DNA of 52,517 bases from CAILHX01 sp046155285 (GTDB lineage Bacteria; Pseudomonadota; Gammaproteobacteria; Burkholderiales; Methylophilaceae): positions 1-52,517 of the forward strand of contig JBJXEA010000004.1 of NCBI GenBank assembly GCA_046155285.1. The letters are read 5' to 3'. Both the position numbers and the translations under genes were made by a program. Shown one piece after another: positions 8,776 to 18,037 of the stretch (positions are counted from its first letter, which is position 1; each line of letters opens with the position of its first letter). A model generated the notes under the pieces. The model was given only the letters and a program-made list of their open reading frames with translations, was not told the DNA's origin and searched no databases.

Positions 8776-10128
8776 CTAACGCATGCCGGGGAATCTGCCC
8801 TGCATCGCCCGCATCATCTTGGCCATGCCGCCTTTAGCCATCATTTTCATCATCTTTTGCATGTCTTCAAACTGGTTCAACATGCGGTTGACTTCTTGCA
8901 CTTGCACGCCCGAACCCAAAGCAATACGGCGTTTGCGCGAGGCTTTAATCAGCTCTGGCTTGGCGCGTTCCAGCGGGGTCATGGCGTTGATGATGCCCTC
9001 AATCCGGCGCATAGACTTGTCACCTGCGGCAGAATCCATCTTGCCCGCCATTTGCGACATCTGCGCGGGCAGTTTGTCCATCAGCGATTCCATGCCGCCC
9101 ATGTTGCGCATTTGCTGCATTTGCGCTTTGAAGTCGTTGAGGTCAAAACCTTTGCCAGATTTGAGTTTGTCGGTGAGTTTTTTGGCGGCATCAATATCCA
9201 CCCCTTTTTGCGCTTGCTCGATGAGCGACAGCACATCGCCCATGCCCAGCACCCGCGAGGCCATGCGTTCGGGGTGGAACGGCTCCAAGCCGTCCACTTT
9301 TTCGCTCACGCCGACAAATTTAATCGGTTGCCCGGTGATGTGGCGCACTGAAAGTGCCGCACCGCCGCGTGCATCGCCGTCTAGTTTGGTGAGGATGATG
9401 CCGGTGAGCGGTAGGGTTTCAGAGAACCCTTTTGCGGTATTGACCGCGTCTTGGCCCTGCATCGCATCCACCACAAACAGGGTTTCGATGGGCTTCAGAA
9501 AACTATGCAACTGGCTGATCTCGGCCATCATGGCTTCGTCTATCGCCAAGCGGCCTGCGGTGTCCACAATCAGCACGTCATGGAAGTGGCGGCGGGCGTA
9601 ATCCAACGCAGCAGTGGCGATGTCCAATGGCTTTTGGCTAGCATCCGAGGCAAAAAAATCAGTTCCCAGCTGTGCTGCCAAAGTCCGCAGTTGCTCAATC
9701 GCAGCAGGCCGATACACGTCGGCGCTCACCAGCAGCACCTTCTTTTTCTGCTCTTTCAGCAACCGCGCCAATTTGGCGCTGCTGGTGGTTTTGCCAGACC
9801 CCTGCAAACCCGCCATGAGTATGACTGCGGGCGGCACGGTGGCAAAATTCAAGCCTACGTTTTTCTCACCCATCAGCTTGGTGAGCTCTTCATGCACCAC
9901 TTGAATCAGCATCTGCCCCGGATTCAGGCTTTGCAGCACCTCTCTTCCCACGGCTCGCTCTTTGACTTGGGCGATGAAATCGCGCACCACCGGCAATGCC
10001 ACATCGGCCTCCAGCAAGGCCATTCGCACCTCGCGCAAAGACTCCTGAATATTATCTTCGGTCAAACGCGCTTGGCCGCGCAGGGTTTTAACCACTTGCT
10101 GCAAGCGGCCGGAGAGATTTTCAAGCAT
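8776..10128 (-). CDS. ffh: Signal recognition particle protein Ffh
   Basis: Ffh (SRP54) binds 4.5S RNA and hydrophobic signal sequences and delivers nascent membrane proteins to FtsY. The 450-residue protein shows the N domain (1-90), the G domain with P-loop GLQGSGKTT (107-115), DTAGRLAIDE and TKLDGDARGG, and a methionine-rich M domain. The M domain contains the RNA-binding helix-turn-helix (SRKRRIALGSGVQVQEVNRM) and ends in MMKMMAKGGMAKMM. Length is normal. It is convergent with the FecR-like gene and divergent from the CcsA-like gene at 10211. Confidence 0.97.
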   Translation of the reverse strand: MLENLSGRLQQVVKTLRGQARLTEDNIQESLREVRMALLEADVALPVVRDFIAQVKERAVGREVLQSLNPGQMLIQVVHEELTKLMGEKNVGLNFATVPPAVILMAGLQGSGKTTSSAKLARLLKEQKKKVLLVSADVYRPAAIEQLRTLAAQLGTDFFASDASQKPLDIATAALDYARRHFHDVLIVDTAGRLAIDEAMMAEISQLHSFLKPIETLFVVDAMQGQDAVNTAKGFSETLPLTGIILTKLDGDARGGAALSVRHITGQPIKFVGVSEKVDGLEPFHPERMASRVLGMGDVLSLIEQAQKGVDIDAAKKLTDKLKSGKGFDLNDFKAQMQQMRNMGGMESLMDKLPAQMSQMAGKMDSAAGDKSMRRIEGIINAMTPLERAKPELIKASRKRRIALGSGVQVQEVNRMLNQFEDMQKMMKMMAKGGMAKMMRAMQGRFPGMR

Positions 10129-10210
10129 AGGAGTATTTAAGTTGGGTTGTAGTGGCTTGGTCTATGGTAAATTTGTAGCACTGATTTCGGATACATTTTA
10201 ACCTAAAAAC

Positions 10211-10996
10211 ATGGTCGAATTTCTGCCCACACTATTAGTCGCAAGCCTCTACCTCGCCGTTGCCGAACACTACTGGCGGCGCAACGCGCAGATGCCTTTT
10301 GCCAATGTCCTGCTGCCCGCCGCTTTGGGCTTGCACGGCTGGCTGTTGTATCAATCTTTGTTCGGCATGGGTGGATTGAATTTAGGCCTCACCAACGCAC
10401 TCTCTGCTATCTTCTGGCTCACCGCACTCATCTATCAATTGGCCAGCTTGAGGTTAAAATTACACAGCTTGCAAGCCTTTGTGTTACCACCTGCCGCGAT
10501 TTTCCTGCTGCTGCAAAAGTTGTGGCCTGAAAATCACTTGCTGACCTACGCCGACGAGCCGCTGTTCAAGCTGCACCTCGCCATCGCCTTCATCGCTTAT
10601 AGTCTGCTCACCTTCGCCGCTTTACACGCGCTGCTGATGATGTTGGCCGAGCGTTCGCTACACCGCCGCATGTCGCGCCTGCCCAACTTTCCACCGCTTG
10701 TGCCGATGGAAAAGTTGCTATTCCAAGTCATCACATTAGGATTCATTCTGCTCACGTTCACACTCATCAGCGGCATCGCTTTTTCTGAGCAACTATTCCA
10801 CAAAGCCTTTGTGTTCAACCACAAAACCGTATTCGCCATTTTGTCGTGGATGATTTTTGCCGCGTTGTTGGCTGGTCGTCATTTGCAGGGCTGGCGCGGA
10901 CGCACCGCGATACGCTGGACACTTGCCGGATTTAGCGTGTTGTTGCTGGCGTATGTGGGGAGTAAATTTGTGCTGGAAATTCTGCTGGGTCGGTAA
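10211..10996 (+). CDS. CcsA/YpjD-family inner-membrane protein
   Basis: A 261-residue integral membrane protein with about eight predicted helices, matching the cytochrome c assembly (CcsA/HemX/YpjD) family. Family-typical segments are LKLHLAIAFIAYSLLTFAAL and AFVFNHKTVFAILSWMIFAALL, with conserved histidines in membrane-proximal positions (KLHLAIA, FNHKTVF, GRHLQGW). Full CcsA proteins handle haem for cytochrome c maturation; the role of short YpjD-type members is less certain. In proteobacteria this gene commonly sits divergent from or next to ffh, as here. The ATG at 10211 has no strong Shine-Dalgarno. Confidence 0.85.
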   Translation: MVEFLPTLLVASLYLAVAEHYWRRNAQMPFANVLLPAALGLHGWLLYQSLFGMGGLNLGLTNALSAIFWLTALIYQLASLRLKLHSLQAFVLPPAAIFLLLQKLWPENHLLTYADEPLFKLHLAIAFIAYSLLTFAALHALLMMLAERSLHRRMSRLPNFPPLVPMEKLLFQVITLGFILLTFTLISGIAFSEQLFHKAFVFNHKTVFAILSWMIFAALLAGRHLQGWRGRTAIRWTLAGFSVLLLAYVGSKFVLEILLGR

Positions 10997-11078
10997 TAAT
11001 CACATCTCGCAAATTTTGTATTTCTCCACGGGTAATTTGCATATAAAATAGGCAGCTTTCCCGCCACAAATATACCCC

Positions 11079-12101
11079 GTGAAAATAGGCAAGCACCAAC
11101 TGAAGAACAATCTAGTCGTCGCCCCCATGGCAGGTGTGACGGATAGACCATTTCGCCAGTTGTGCAAGAAAATGGGCGCTGGATTAGCGGTGTCGGAGAT
11201 GGTGACTTCCAATTCGCTGCTTTATGGCAGCGAAAAAACCTTGCGCCGCGCCAACCATGAAGGTGAAGTTGATCCAATTTCGGTGCAAATCGCCGGTGCC
11301 GACCCCAAGATGATGGCGGAAGCGGCCAAGTACAATGTGGATCACGGCGCACAGATTATAGACATCAATATGGGCTGCCCGGCCAAGAAAATATGCAACG
11401 TGATGGCAGGTTCTGCCTTGCTTAAGGACGAGCCATTAGTGGCGCAGATTCTCCGCGCAGTGGTGAATGCGGTGGATGTTCCCGTCACCCTGAAAATTCG
11501 CACCGGCTGGGACAAACAAAATCGCAATGCGGTGATGATTGCGAAGATGGCCGAGGACATCGGCATACAAGCCTTGGCGATGCATGGCCGCACCCGCGCT
11601 TGTCTCTACACCGGCGATGCGGAATACGACACCATCGCGGCGGTGAAACAATCGATTCGCATCCCTTTAATCGCCAATGGCGACATCACTACGCCAGAAA
11701 AAGCCAAATTCGTGCTGGAAAAAACCGGCGCCGACTCGGTGATGATAGGCCGCGCAGCACAAGGCAGACCGTGGATTTTCCGCGAGATTGAACATTATCT
11801 GCAAACGGGTACACACCTGCCGCCGCCACAAGTGACTGAGATTCATCGTGTGCTGCTGGAACATTTGTTTGATTTGTACGAGTTTTATGGCGACTTGACT
11901 GGAATGCGCGTGGCACGTAAACATATCTCCTGGTACACCAAAGGCTTGGCAGGTTCGGCCAACTTCCGCCACGGCATGAATCAGTTGCAATCCATCCCTG
12001 AACAATTAGCCGCGATTAACCAGTTTTTTGAGCAATTACAAGAACGTCATGACCATTTGATTTATGAAGAAGAACAAGAACTAGAGGCGCTCGCAGCATG
12101 A
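11079..12101 (+). CDS. dusB: tRNA-dihydrouridine synthase B
   Basis: A flavoenzyme that reduces uridine to dihydrouridine in the tRNA D-loop using NADPH. The 340-residue protein has the FMN TIM-barrel motifs VVAPMAGVTDRPFRQL, the catalytic cysteine segment INMGCPAKKICN, LKIRTGWD, MHGRTR, PLIANGDI and MIGRAAQGRPW. The start is GTG at 11079, giving MKIGKHQLKNN, the usual N-terminus of DusB. Its last four bases (ATGA) overlap the start of fis, the classical dusB-fis operon in which fis is translated behind dusB. Confidence 0.96.
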   Translation: MKIGKHQLKNNLVVAPMAGVTDRPFRQLCKKMGAGLAVSEMVTSNSLLYGSEKTLRRANHEGEVDPISVQIAGADPKMMAEAAKYNVDHGAQIIDINMGCPAKKICNVMAGSALLKDEPLVAQILRAVVNAVDVPVTLKIRTGWDKQNRNAVMIAKMAEDIGIQALAMHGRTRACLYTGDAEYDTIAAVKQSIRIPLIANGDITTPEKAKFVLEKTGADSVMIGRAAQGRPWIFREIEHYLQTGTHLPPPQVTEIHRVLLEHLFDLYEFYGDLTGMRVARKHISWYTKGLAGSANFRHGMNQLQSIPEQLAAINQFFEQLQERHDHLIYEEEQELEALAA

Positions 12102-12334
12102 TAAAAGAAAACGATTTGGCGGTCTGTGTGCGGCAGGCCATGGAGGAATACTTCAAGGATTTAGATGGTGAAGCACCGCAAAATGTCTATGACATGGTGC
12201 TGCAATGCATAGAAAAACCGCTGTTGGAAACCGTGATGAAACACGCCAAAGGCAACCAAAGCAAAGCCGCGGAAATCCTTGGTCTCAACCGTAACACACT
12301 GCGTAAGAAGCTCGCGCAATATCAACTTTCGTAA
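12098..12334 (+). CDS. fis: Nucleoid protein / transcription regulator Fis
   Basis: Fis bends DNA, organises the nucleoid and activates rRNA and other growth-rate genes. The 78-residue protein is somewhat shorter than enterobacterial Fis but of normal length for betaproteobacteria. The C-terminal helix-turn-helix (KGNQSKAAEILGLNRNTLRK) is textbook. It overlaps dusB by four bases and precedes purH by 16 bases. Confidence 0.96.
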   Translation: MIKENDLAVCVRQAMEEYFKDLDGEAPQNVYDMVLQCIEKPLLETVMKHAKGNQSKAAEILGLNRNTLRKKLAQYQLS

Positions 12335-12350
12335 TTTTTAAGCGCTTATC

Positions 12351-13934
12351 ATGACCATCAAACGTGCGCTCATCAGCGTATCCGATAAAACCGGCATTGT
12401 TGAATTGGCGCGCGCCTTGTGTGCGCTAGACATCGAAATTCTTTCCACCGGCGGCACGGCCAAATTGTTCCGTGACAACAATATCCCCGTCATCGAGGTC
12501 AGCGACTACACCGGCTTTCCTGAAATGCTGGATGGCCGTGTCAAAACCCTGCATCCCAAGGTGCATGGCGGGCTGCTGGGGAGGCGCGACCTACCAGAAC
12601 ATGTGGCCGCGATGCAAGCAGCGGGCATCCCCAACATTGATATGCTGGTGGTGAATCTGTACCCATTTGAGGCGACTGTGGCTAAGGCCGATTGCACGCT
12701 GGAAGACGCGATTGAAAACATAGACATCGGCGGCCCGGCGATGGTGCGCTCCGCCGCCAAAAACTGGCAAGACGTGACGGTGCTGACCGATGCGGCACAA
12801 TATGCCGACGTGCTGACCGAGATGAAAAACAACGGCGGCGCGACCAGCAAGGCCACGCGATTCGCTTTGTCAGTAGCGGCGTTCAATCGCATCAGCAATT
12901 ATGACGGCGCAATTAGCGACTATTTGTCGTCGTTCAACGCCGATAGCACACGCAACCCTTTCCCCGCGCAAACCAATGGCCGTTTCGTCAAAGTACAAGA
13001 CTTGCGTTACGGCGAAAACCCGCATCAGCAAGCCGCGTTTTATCGTGATTTGCATCCCGCGCCTGGCTCGCTGGTGACAGCGGAACAACTGCAAGGAAAA
13101 GAGCTTTCTTACAACAACATTGCCGATGCCGATGCGGCTTGGGAATGCGTCAAATCATTTGATAGCGGCGCTTGTGTCATCGTAAAACACGCCAATCCAT
13201 GCGGTGTAGCGCTAGGGATGACAGCGCTGGAAGCTTATAACAAAGCATTCCAAACCGACCCCACCTCGGCCTTTGGCGGCATCATCGCGTTCAATCAAAC
13301 GGTGGATGGCGCAGCGGCGGAAGCAATTTCCAAGCAGTTCGTTGAAGTGTTGATTGCACCGAATTTCACCGCAGAGGCGCTGGCGGTGTTCAAGGTCAAA
13401 GCCAACGTGCGCGTACTGAAAATTGCGCTGCCTAAAGGCGGCATTAGCGCTTGGCAACAAGGCCGTAACTCACACGACACCAAACGCGTTGCTTCTGGCT
13501 TATTGATTCAAACCGCTGACAATCACGAAATCAGCGCCAACGACCTGAAAATCGTCACCGTCAAACAGCCTAGCCCAGAACAAATGCAAGATCTGCTGTT
13601 CGCTTGGCGCGTCGCCAAATACGTCAAATCCAACGCCATCGTATTCTGCGGCAACGGCATGACGCTGGGCGTGGGTGCTGGCCAGATGAGCCGCGTGGAC
13701 AGTACCAAAATCGCCGTGATTAAAGCGCAGAATGCCGGACTGTCATTGAAAAATTCGGCAGTCGCTTCCGACGCTTTCTTCCCCTTCCGCGATGGCGTGG
13801 ATGTGCTGGCCGAAGCCGGTGCATCCTGTGTCATCCAGCCCGGCGGCAGTATGCGCGACGAAGAAGTCATCGCTGCTGCCAACGAGCATGGGCTGGCGAT
13901 GGTGCTTACGGGCATTCGACATTTCAGGCATTAA
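12351..13934 (+). CDS. purH: Bifunctional AICAR formyltransferase / IMP cyclohydrolase
   Basis: PurH performs the last two steps of IMP synthesis: formylation of AICAR with 10-formyl-THF, then cyclisation. The 527-residue protein has the MGS-like cyclohydrolase domain (residues 1-150: ALISVSDKTGIVELA, ILSTGGTAKLF, GRVKTLHPKVHGGLL). The transformylase domain follows, with the hallmark VKHANPCGVA and AFGGIIAFN. Length is normal. It lies 16 bases after fis and is followed four bases later by purD, so the pur genes probably share a transcript, possibly with dusB-fis. Confidence 0.97.
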   Translation: MTIKRALISVSDKTGIVELARALCALDIEILSTGGTAKLFRDNNIPVIEVSDYTGFPEMLDGRVKTLHPKVHGGLLGRRDLPEHVAAMQAAGIPNIDMLVVNLYPFEATVAKADCTLEDAIENIDIGGPAMVRSAAKNWQDVTVLTDAAQYADVLTEMKNNGGATSKATRFALSVAAFNRISNYDGAISDYLSSFNADSTRNPFPAQTNGRFVKVQDLRYGENPHQQAAFYRDLHPAPGSLVTAEQLQGKELSYNNIADADAAWECVKSFDSGACVIVKHANPCGVALGMTALEAYNKAFQTDPTSAFGGIIAFNQTVDGAAAEAISKQFVEVLIAPNFTAEALAVFKVKANVRVLKIALPKGGISAWQQGRNSHDTKRVASGLLIQTADNHEISANDLKIVTVKQPSPEQMQDLLFAWRVAKYVKSNAIVFCGNGMTLGVGAGQMSRVDSTKIAVIKAQNAGLSLKNSAVASDAFFPFRDGVDVLAEAGASCVIQPGGSMRDEEVIAAANEHGLAMVLTGIRHFRH

Positions 13935-13938
13935 CAAC

Positions 13939-15207
13939 ATGAAAATTCTAGTCATCGGCAACGGCGGACGTGAACATGCACTTGCTTGGAAGCTGGCGCA
14001 AAGCCCAAAAATTAACCGCGTGCTGGTCGCGCCAGGCAACGCAGGAACGGCGCTAGATCCGGACATGATGAATGTACCGATTACCAAGATTCCGGTGCTG
14101 GTGGAGTTCGCCAAGCGCGAGAAGATTGCGCTGACCATCGTCGGGCCGGAAGCGCCGCTTTCGCAGGGCATCGTTGATGCATTCCGTGCCGTGGGCTTGA
14201 AGATTTTCGGGCCTACGCAAGCCGCCGCACAGCTCGAATCCTCCAAAGATTTCGCCAAAGCATTTATGGCGAGGCACGGCATCCCCACAGCGGCTTACGC
14301 TACTTTTTCTGATGCCGTTGCGGCGCATGAATATGTGCAGCAACAAGGTGCGCCCATCGTCATTAAGGCCGACGGTTTGGCGGCGGGCAAGGGCGTGGTG
14401 GTGGCGATGAGCGAAGACAAAGCTCATCAAGCGATAGACATGATGCTGGCCGACAACAAGCTGGGCGAAGCTGGAGCGCGGGTGGTGATTGAGGAGTTTT
14501 TAGAGGGCGAAGAAGCTAGTTTTATCGTGCTGGTAGATGGCGAAAACGTGCTGGCGCTGGCCTCCAGCCAAGACCACAAGCGCTTACAGGACGGTGACTT
14601 AGGCCCTAACACTGGCGGCATGGGGGCTTATTCTCCAGCTCCTATCGTCACGCCCACCATACACGCCAAAGTACTGCGCGAAATCATTCGCCCGACGGTG
14701 GAGGGCATGGCGAAAGACGGCATCCGCTATACCGGATTTCTCTACGCGGGCTTGATGATAGACAAAGGTGGCGGTGTCAAAACACTGGAATTCAACTGCC
14801 GCATGGGCGACCCGGAAACGCAGCCGATTATGATGCGGCTAAAAAGTGACCTCGTGGTGCTGTTTGAACACGCGGTAAACGGCACGCTAGACCAAGCAGA
14901 AGCAGATTGGGATAGGCGCACCGCGCTGGGCGTGGTGATGGCATCACACAATTATCCTGACGTGCCGCGTACTGGCGATGTGATTCACGGATTGCCGAAA
15001 AAACTGGAAGACGCGCATGTGTTCCATGCTGGAACTTCCATGCAGGGTGATGATGTGGTCACCAGCGGCGGGCGGGTGTTGTGCGTCACTGCGCTGAGTG
15101 AGACGGTGAAAGAAGCGCAGCGCCGTGCTTATGAAGTCGCCGATGAGATTAAATTTGATGGTCAACAGATGCGGCGCGACATTGGCTATCGCGCCATCAA
15201 ACGATAG
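13939..15207 (+). CDS. purD: Phosphoribosylamine-glycine ligase
   Basis: PurD (GARS) joins glycine to phosphoribosylamine using ATP, step two of purine synthesis. The 422-residue ATP-grasp enzyme starts MKILVIGNGGREHALAWKLA and contains IVGPEAPLSQGIVDAF, KADGLAAGKGVVVAM, GPNTGGMGAYSPAP and EFNCRMGDPETQP. The ATG at 13939 follows the purH stop by four bases. The frame stays open upstream within purH, but those codons do not resemble PurD. Confidence 0.97.
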   Translation: MKILVIGNGGREHALAWKLAQSPKINRVLVAPGNAGTALDPDMMNVPITKIPVLVEFAKREKIALTIVGPEAPLSQGIVDAFRAVGLKIFGPTQAAAQLESSKDFAKAFMARHGIPTAAYATFSDAVAAHEYVQQQGAPIVIKADGLAAGKGVVVAMSEDKAHQAIDMMLADNKLGEAGARVVIEEFLEGEEASFIVLVDGENVLALASSQDHKRLQDGDLGPNTGGMGAYSPAPIVTPTIHAKVLREIIRPTVEGMAKDGIRYTGFLYAGLMIDKGGGVKTLEFNCRMGDPETQPIMMRLKSDLVVLFEHAVNGTLDQAEADWDRRTALGVVMASHNYPDVPRTGDVIHGLPKKLEDAHVFHAGTSMQGDDVVTSGGRVLCVTALSETVKEAQRRAYEVADEIKFDGQQMRRDIGYRAIKR

Positions 15208-15246
15208 TGCACGTTTTAAGGCAACATCTATTATTAGAGCCTAATT

Positions 15247-16152
15247 ATGGACTTTGAAGCCTTCAAGAATTATCTGCTAGCGTTGCAAGAACACATCGTT
15301 GAAGCTCTGCAACGCGCCGATGGCAAAAACTTCATTCACGACACCTGGCAGCGCCCAGAAGGCGGAGGTGGCACTAGCTGCGTGATGGAAGAAGGCAATG
15401 TGCTGGAGCGCGGCGGCGTCAATTTCTCGCACGTGATGGGCGACAAACTACCACCCTCCGCTTCGGCTTCTCGCCCAGAACTTGCCGGTCGCAGCTTTGA
15501 AGCTGCCGGTTTGTCGCTGGTGTTGCATCCACGCAATCCTTATGCGCCGACGGTGCATATGAATATCCGTTGTTTTGTGGCAAACAAAGCTGGAGAAGAC
15601 CCAGTCTGGTGGTTTGGCGGAGGGATGGATCTAACGCCTTATTATGGTTTTGAAGAAGATGCGGTGCACTTCCACCGTACTTGCCGCGAAGCACTCAAAA
15701 TCTTCGGCAACCAATATCATCCAAAATTCAAGGCTTGGTGCGACGACTATTTCTATCTCAAACATCGCAAAGAACCACGCGGCGTAGGCGGTATTTTCTT
15801 TGACGACTTCAACGAACTCGGTTTTGAGCAAAGTTTTGCTTTGGTGCAAAGCGTAGGCGATGCTTTTCTGCAAGCTTATCTCCCCCTTTTGCAACGCCGC
15901 CGCGACACGCCTTACACCGAGCATGAACGCGATTTTCAAGCTTACCGTCGTGGCCGCTACGTCGAGTTCAATCTAGTATTCGACCGCGGCACCCTATTTG
16001 GGTTACAGTCTGGCGGACGCACCGAATCCATCCTCATGTCGCTACCGCCCATTGTGAAATGGCGCTACGACTGGCAACCAGAGGCGGGTTCGGCAGAGGC
16101 TAAGTTATATAGCGATTTTTTAACCGGTAAAGACTGGCTGACTCAAACTTAA
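15247..16152 (+). CDS. hemF: Oxygen-dependent coproporphyrinogen III oxidase
   Basis: HemF converts coproporphyrinogen III to protoporphyrinogen IX with O2 in haem synthesis. The 301-residue protein carries the family signatures NPYAPTVHMNIRCFVA, WWFGGGMDLTPYYGFEED, KEPRGVGGIFFDDFNELGF and RYVEFNLVFDRGTLFGLQSG. Length is standard. It follows purD by 39 bases and precedes the permease by ten. Use of the aerobic enzyme implies at least occasional oxygen exposure. Confidence 0.97.
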   Translation: MDFEAFKNYLLALQEHIVEALQRADGKNFIHDTWQRPEGGGGTSCVMEEGNVLERGGVNFSHVMGDKLPPSASASRPELAGRSFEAAGLSLVLHPRNPYAPTVHMNIRCFVANKAGEDPVWWFGGGMDLTPYYGFEEDAVHFHRTCREALKIFGNQYHPKFKAWCDDYFYLKHRKEPRGVGGIFFDDFNELGFEQSFALVQSVGDAFLQAYLPLLQRRRDTPYTEHERDFQAYRRGRYVEFNLVFDRGTLFGLQSGGRTESILMSLPPIVKWRYDWQPEAGSAEAKLYSDFLTGKDWLTQT

Positions 16153-16162
16153 GGAAGAAACA

Positions 16163-17563
16163 ATGGCGCTTTCAATTTTTCGCACCAAACCGGTTGCCCC
16201 CCACGCGCATACGGGACTCAAGAAATGCTTAACGGCATTTGACTTGGCGCTATTAGGCATAGGCTGCGCCATTGGTACGGGGATTTTTGTGCTGACGGGG
16301 CTTGCCGCAGCCACGCAATCCGGGCCAGCCGTCGTGCTTTCGTTTGTGTTTGCCGGTATCGCCTCGGCGTTTGCAGCGCTGGCCTATGCGGAACTGGCTG
16401 CCTCGATTGGTGGCTCGGGAAGCGCCTATGGCTACAGCTACGTCGCGTTCGGCGAGTTCATTGCTTGGTTGATGGGCTGGATGCTATTGCTGGAATATGG
16501 GGTTGGCGCCGCCGCCGTGGCTAACGGATGGGCGGGCTATTTTGTGCATACCTTAGCTAGTTTCGGCTTGCAGTTGCCAGAGCATCTCACCAAGGCTCCC
16601 ATGATGGGCGGGACGATCAATCTGCCAGCCTTTGCGATTATATGGGTACTCACTATTTTGCTGATGGTGGGGGTAAAGGAAAGCGCGAAGGTTAACAATA
16701 TCATCGTGATCATCAAGCTTTCCACCATTGCAATTTTCCTCGCACTGGCTGTGGGACACATCAATAGCGCCAACTGGCATCCATTTACACCGTTTGGCTG
16801 GTTTCAAAGTCTCGGGAATGATAAAAATATCGGCGTGTTGGCGGGAGCTTCAACCGTGTTTTTTGCCTATTTTGGATTTGACGCGGTTTCGACAGCGGCC
16901 GAGGAATGCAAAAACCCGCAGCGCGACTTACCCATTGGCCTCATCGCTTCGCTCGTGTTTTGCACAGTTATTTACATCATCGTGTCCGGCACGCTCACCG
17001 GAGTCGTTCCATACACCGAATTAAACACGCCATCGCCCGTTGCCTATGCGCTCTCAAAGCTGGGTTATGGCTGGTCTTCGACTTTGGTGGCCACGGGGGT
17101 TCTGGCAGGTTTGATTACCGTGTTGCTCGTGCTGCTGTACGGACTCACCCGCATTCTATTTGCGATGAGCCGCGACGGCCTGATTTCCCCGATCTTTTCT
17201 GAGGTCAATCCGGATCGGCAAACGCCGAGCAAAATCATTCTGATGTGCGGGGTGGTGGTCTCGATCGTGGCTGGTTTTATTCCTTTGGGAGAATTGGCAG
17301 AAACCGTGAACATCGGTACTTTGGCGAGCTTTGTTATGGTATGTGTGGGGGTAATGCGCCTGCGCAAGACCCACCCGGATTTGGAGCGCCCATTCAAGAA
17401 CCCGTGGAATCCGCTGATTCCGGTATTGGGTGTTGTGTCGTGCGGATCGCTGATGTTCTTCCTGCCCGCGACCACTTGGCATCGTTTCGGTTGGTGGTTG
17501 CTGGCCGGTGTTGTGTTCTACTTTGCCTACTCTATGCACCACAGTAAGCTGGCGAAAGACTAG
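16163..17563 (+). CDS. APC-family amino-acid permease
   Basis: A 466-residue inner-membrane transporter of the amino acid-polyamine-organocation superfamily, cationic amino-acid transporter-like branch. About 12 hydrophobic helices are visible. The family motif is in helix 1 (GIGCAIGTGIFVLTGLAA), and YAELAASIGGSGSAYGYSY and FFAYFGFDAVSTAAEE are typical. A good Shine-Dalgarno (AAGGAAG) precedes the ATG at 16163. Substrate cannot be decided from sequence. It ends just before a bidirectional terminator shared with the convergent cytochrome c gene. Confidence 0.9.
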   Translation: MALSIFRTKPVAPHAHTGLKKCLTAFDLALLGIGCAIGTGIFVLTGLAAATQSGPAVVLSFVFAGIASAFAALAYAELAASIGGSGSAYGYSYVAFGEFIAWLMGWMLLLEYGVGAAAVANGWAGYFVHTLASFGLQLPEHLTKAPMMGGTINLPAFAIIWVLTILLMVGVKESAKVNNIIVIIKLSTIAIFLALAVGHINSANWHPFTPFGWFQSLGNDKNIGVLAGASTVFFAYFGFDAVSTAAEECKNPQRDLPIGLIASLVFCTVIYIIVSGTLTGVVPYTELNTPSPVAYALSKLGYGWSSTLVATGVLAGLITVLLVLLYGLTRILFAMSRDGLISPIFSEVNPDRQTPSKIILMCGVVVSIVAGFIPLGELAETVNIGTLASFVMVCVGVMRLRKTHPDLERPFKNPWNPLIPVLGVVSCGSLMFFLPATTWHRFGWWLLAGVVFYFAYSMHHSKLAKD

Positions 17564-17575
17564 GAAAAGCCCAAA

Positions 17576-17606
17576 TAAAAAAAGCCGGTCAATGACCGGC
17601 TTTTTT
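17576..17606. terminator. Bidirectional rho-independent terminator
   Basis: Perfect seven-base stem GCCGGTC (17584-17590) / GACCGGC (17594-17600) with a three-base loop, flanked by an A-run on the left and T6 on the right. It therefore terminates transcripts from both the permease (plus) and the cytochrome c gene (minus). Confidence 0.92.
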
Positions 17607-17627
17607 GCATTACAACACTACAAAATC

Positions 17628-17951
17628 TTAGTGTGAGAGTACCCACTGCACCAAAGTTTTGATGTCGGCATCGCTCACCTTAGGGCTGTTTGCTGGCATT
17701 GGGATTGGACCCCAAGCACCGCTACCACCCTTAGCAACCTTTGCATCCAGCTTAGCTTCAGCATCTGCTTGGCCTTTGTATTTAGCAGCCACATCCTTAA
17801 AAGCTGGGCCTAATACTTTTTTGTCTACGCTGTGACACAGCAAGCAACCGCTCTTTTGTGCCAAGGCTTTACCAGCCGCGTCATCTACTGCATTTACTTG
17901 TGTTGCTACCAGCAATGCACCAGCAGCGACCAACATTGTTAAAACTTTCAT
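17628..17951 (-). CDS. Small periplasmic class I cytochrome c
   Basis: A 107-residue monohaem cytochrome c. Signal peptide 1-21 (VAAGALLVATQVNA) targets it to the periplasm. The haem motif is C36-L-L-C39-H40, with M85 in PIPMPANSP as the likely sixth ligand, as in the cytochrome c551/c8 electron carriers. A strong Shine-Dalgarno (AAGGAG) lies seven bases before the ATG, consistent with high expression. It is monocistronic with the terminator at 17584-17600. Its redox partner is not encoded nearby. Confidence 0.94.
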   Translation of the reverse strand: MKVLTMLVAAGALLVATQVNAVDDAAGKALAQKSGCLLCHSVDKKVLGPAFKDVAAKYKGQADAEAKLDAKVAKGGSGAWGPIPMPANSPKVSDADIKTLVQWVLSH

Positions 17952-18037
17952 ACTTAACTCCTTGAATAGTAATAAAGATTATAAAATTCTAAAAGGCGGG
18001 TCATCATAACCATTTTTAGCCAAATTGAAAAGCACAT

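Noticed and set aside
8704..10140. Several long plus-strand frames opposite ffh
   Set aside because: Ffh on the minus strand is unmistakable and full length; the antisense frames are His/Ala-rich shadows.
13792..13938. In-frame extension of purD upstream of the ATG at 13939
   Set aside because: It overlaps the purH end and lacks PurD similarity; PurD proteins begin at MKILVIGNGG.
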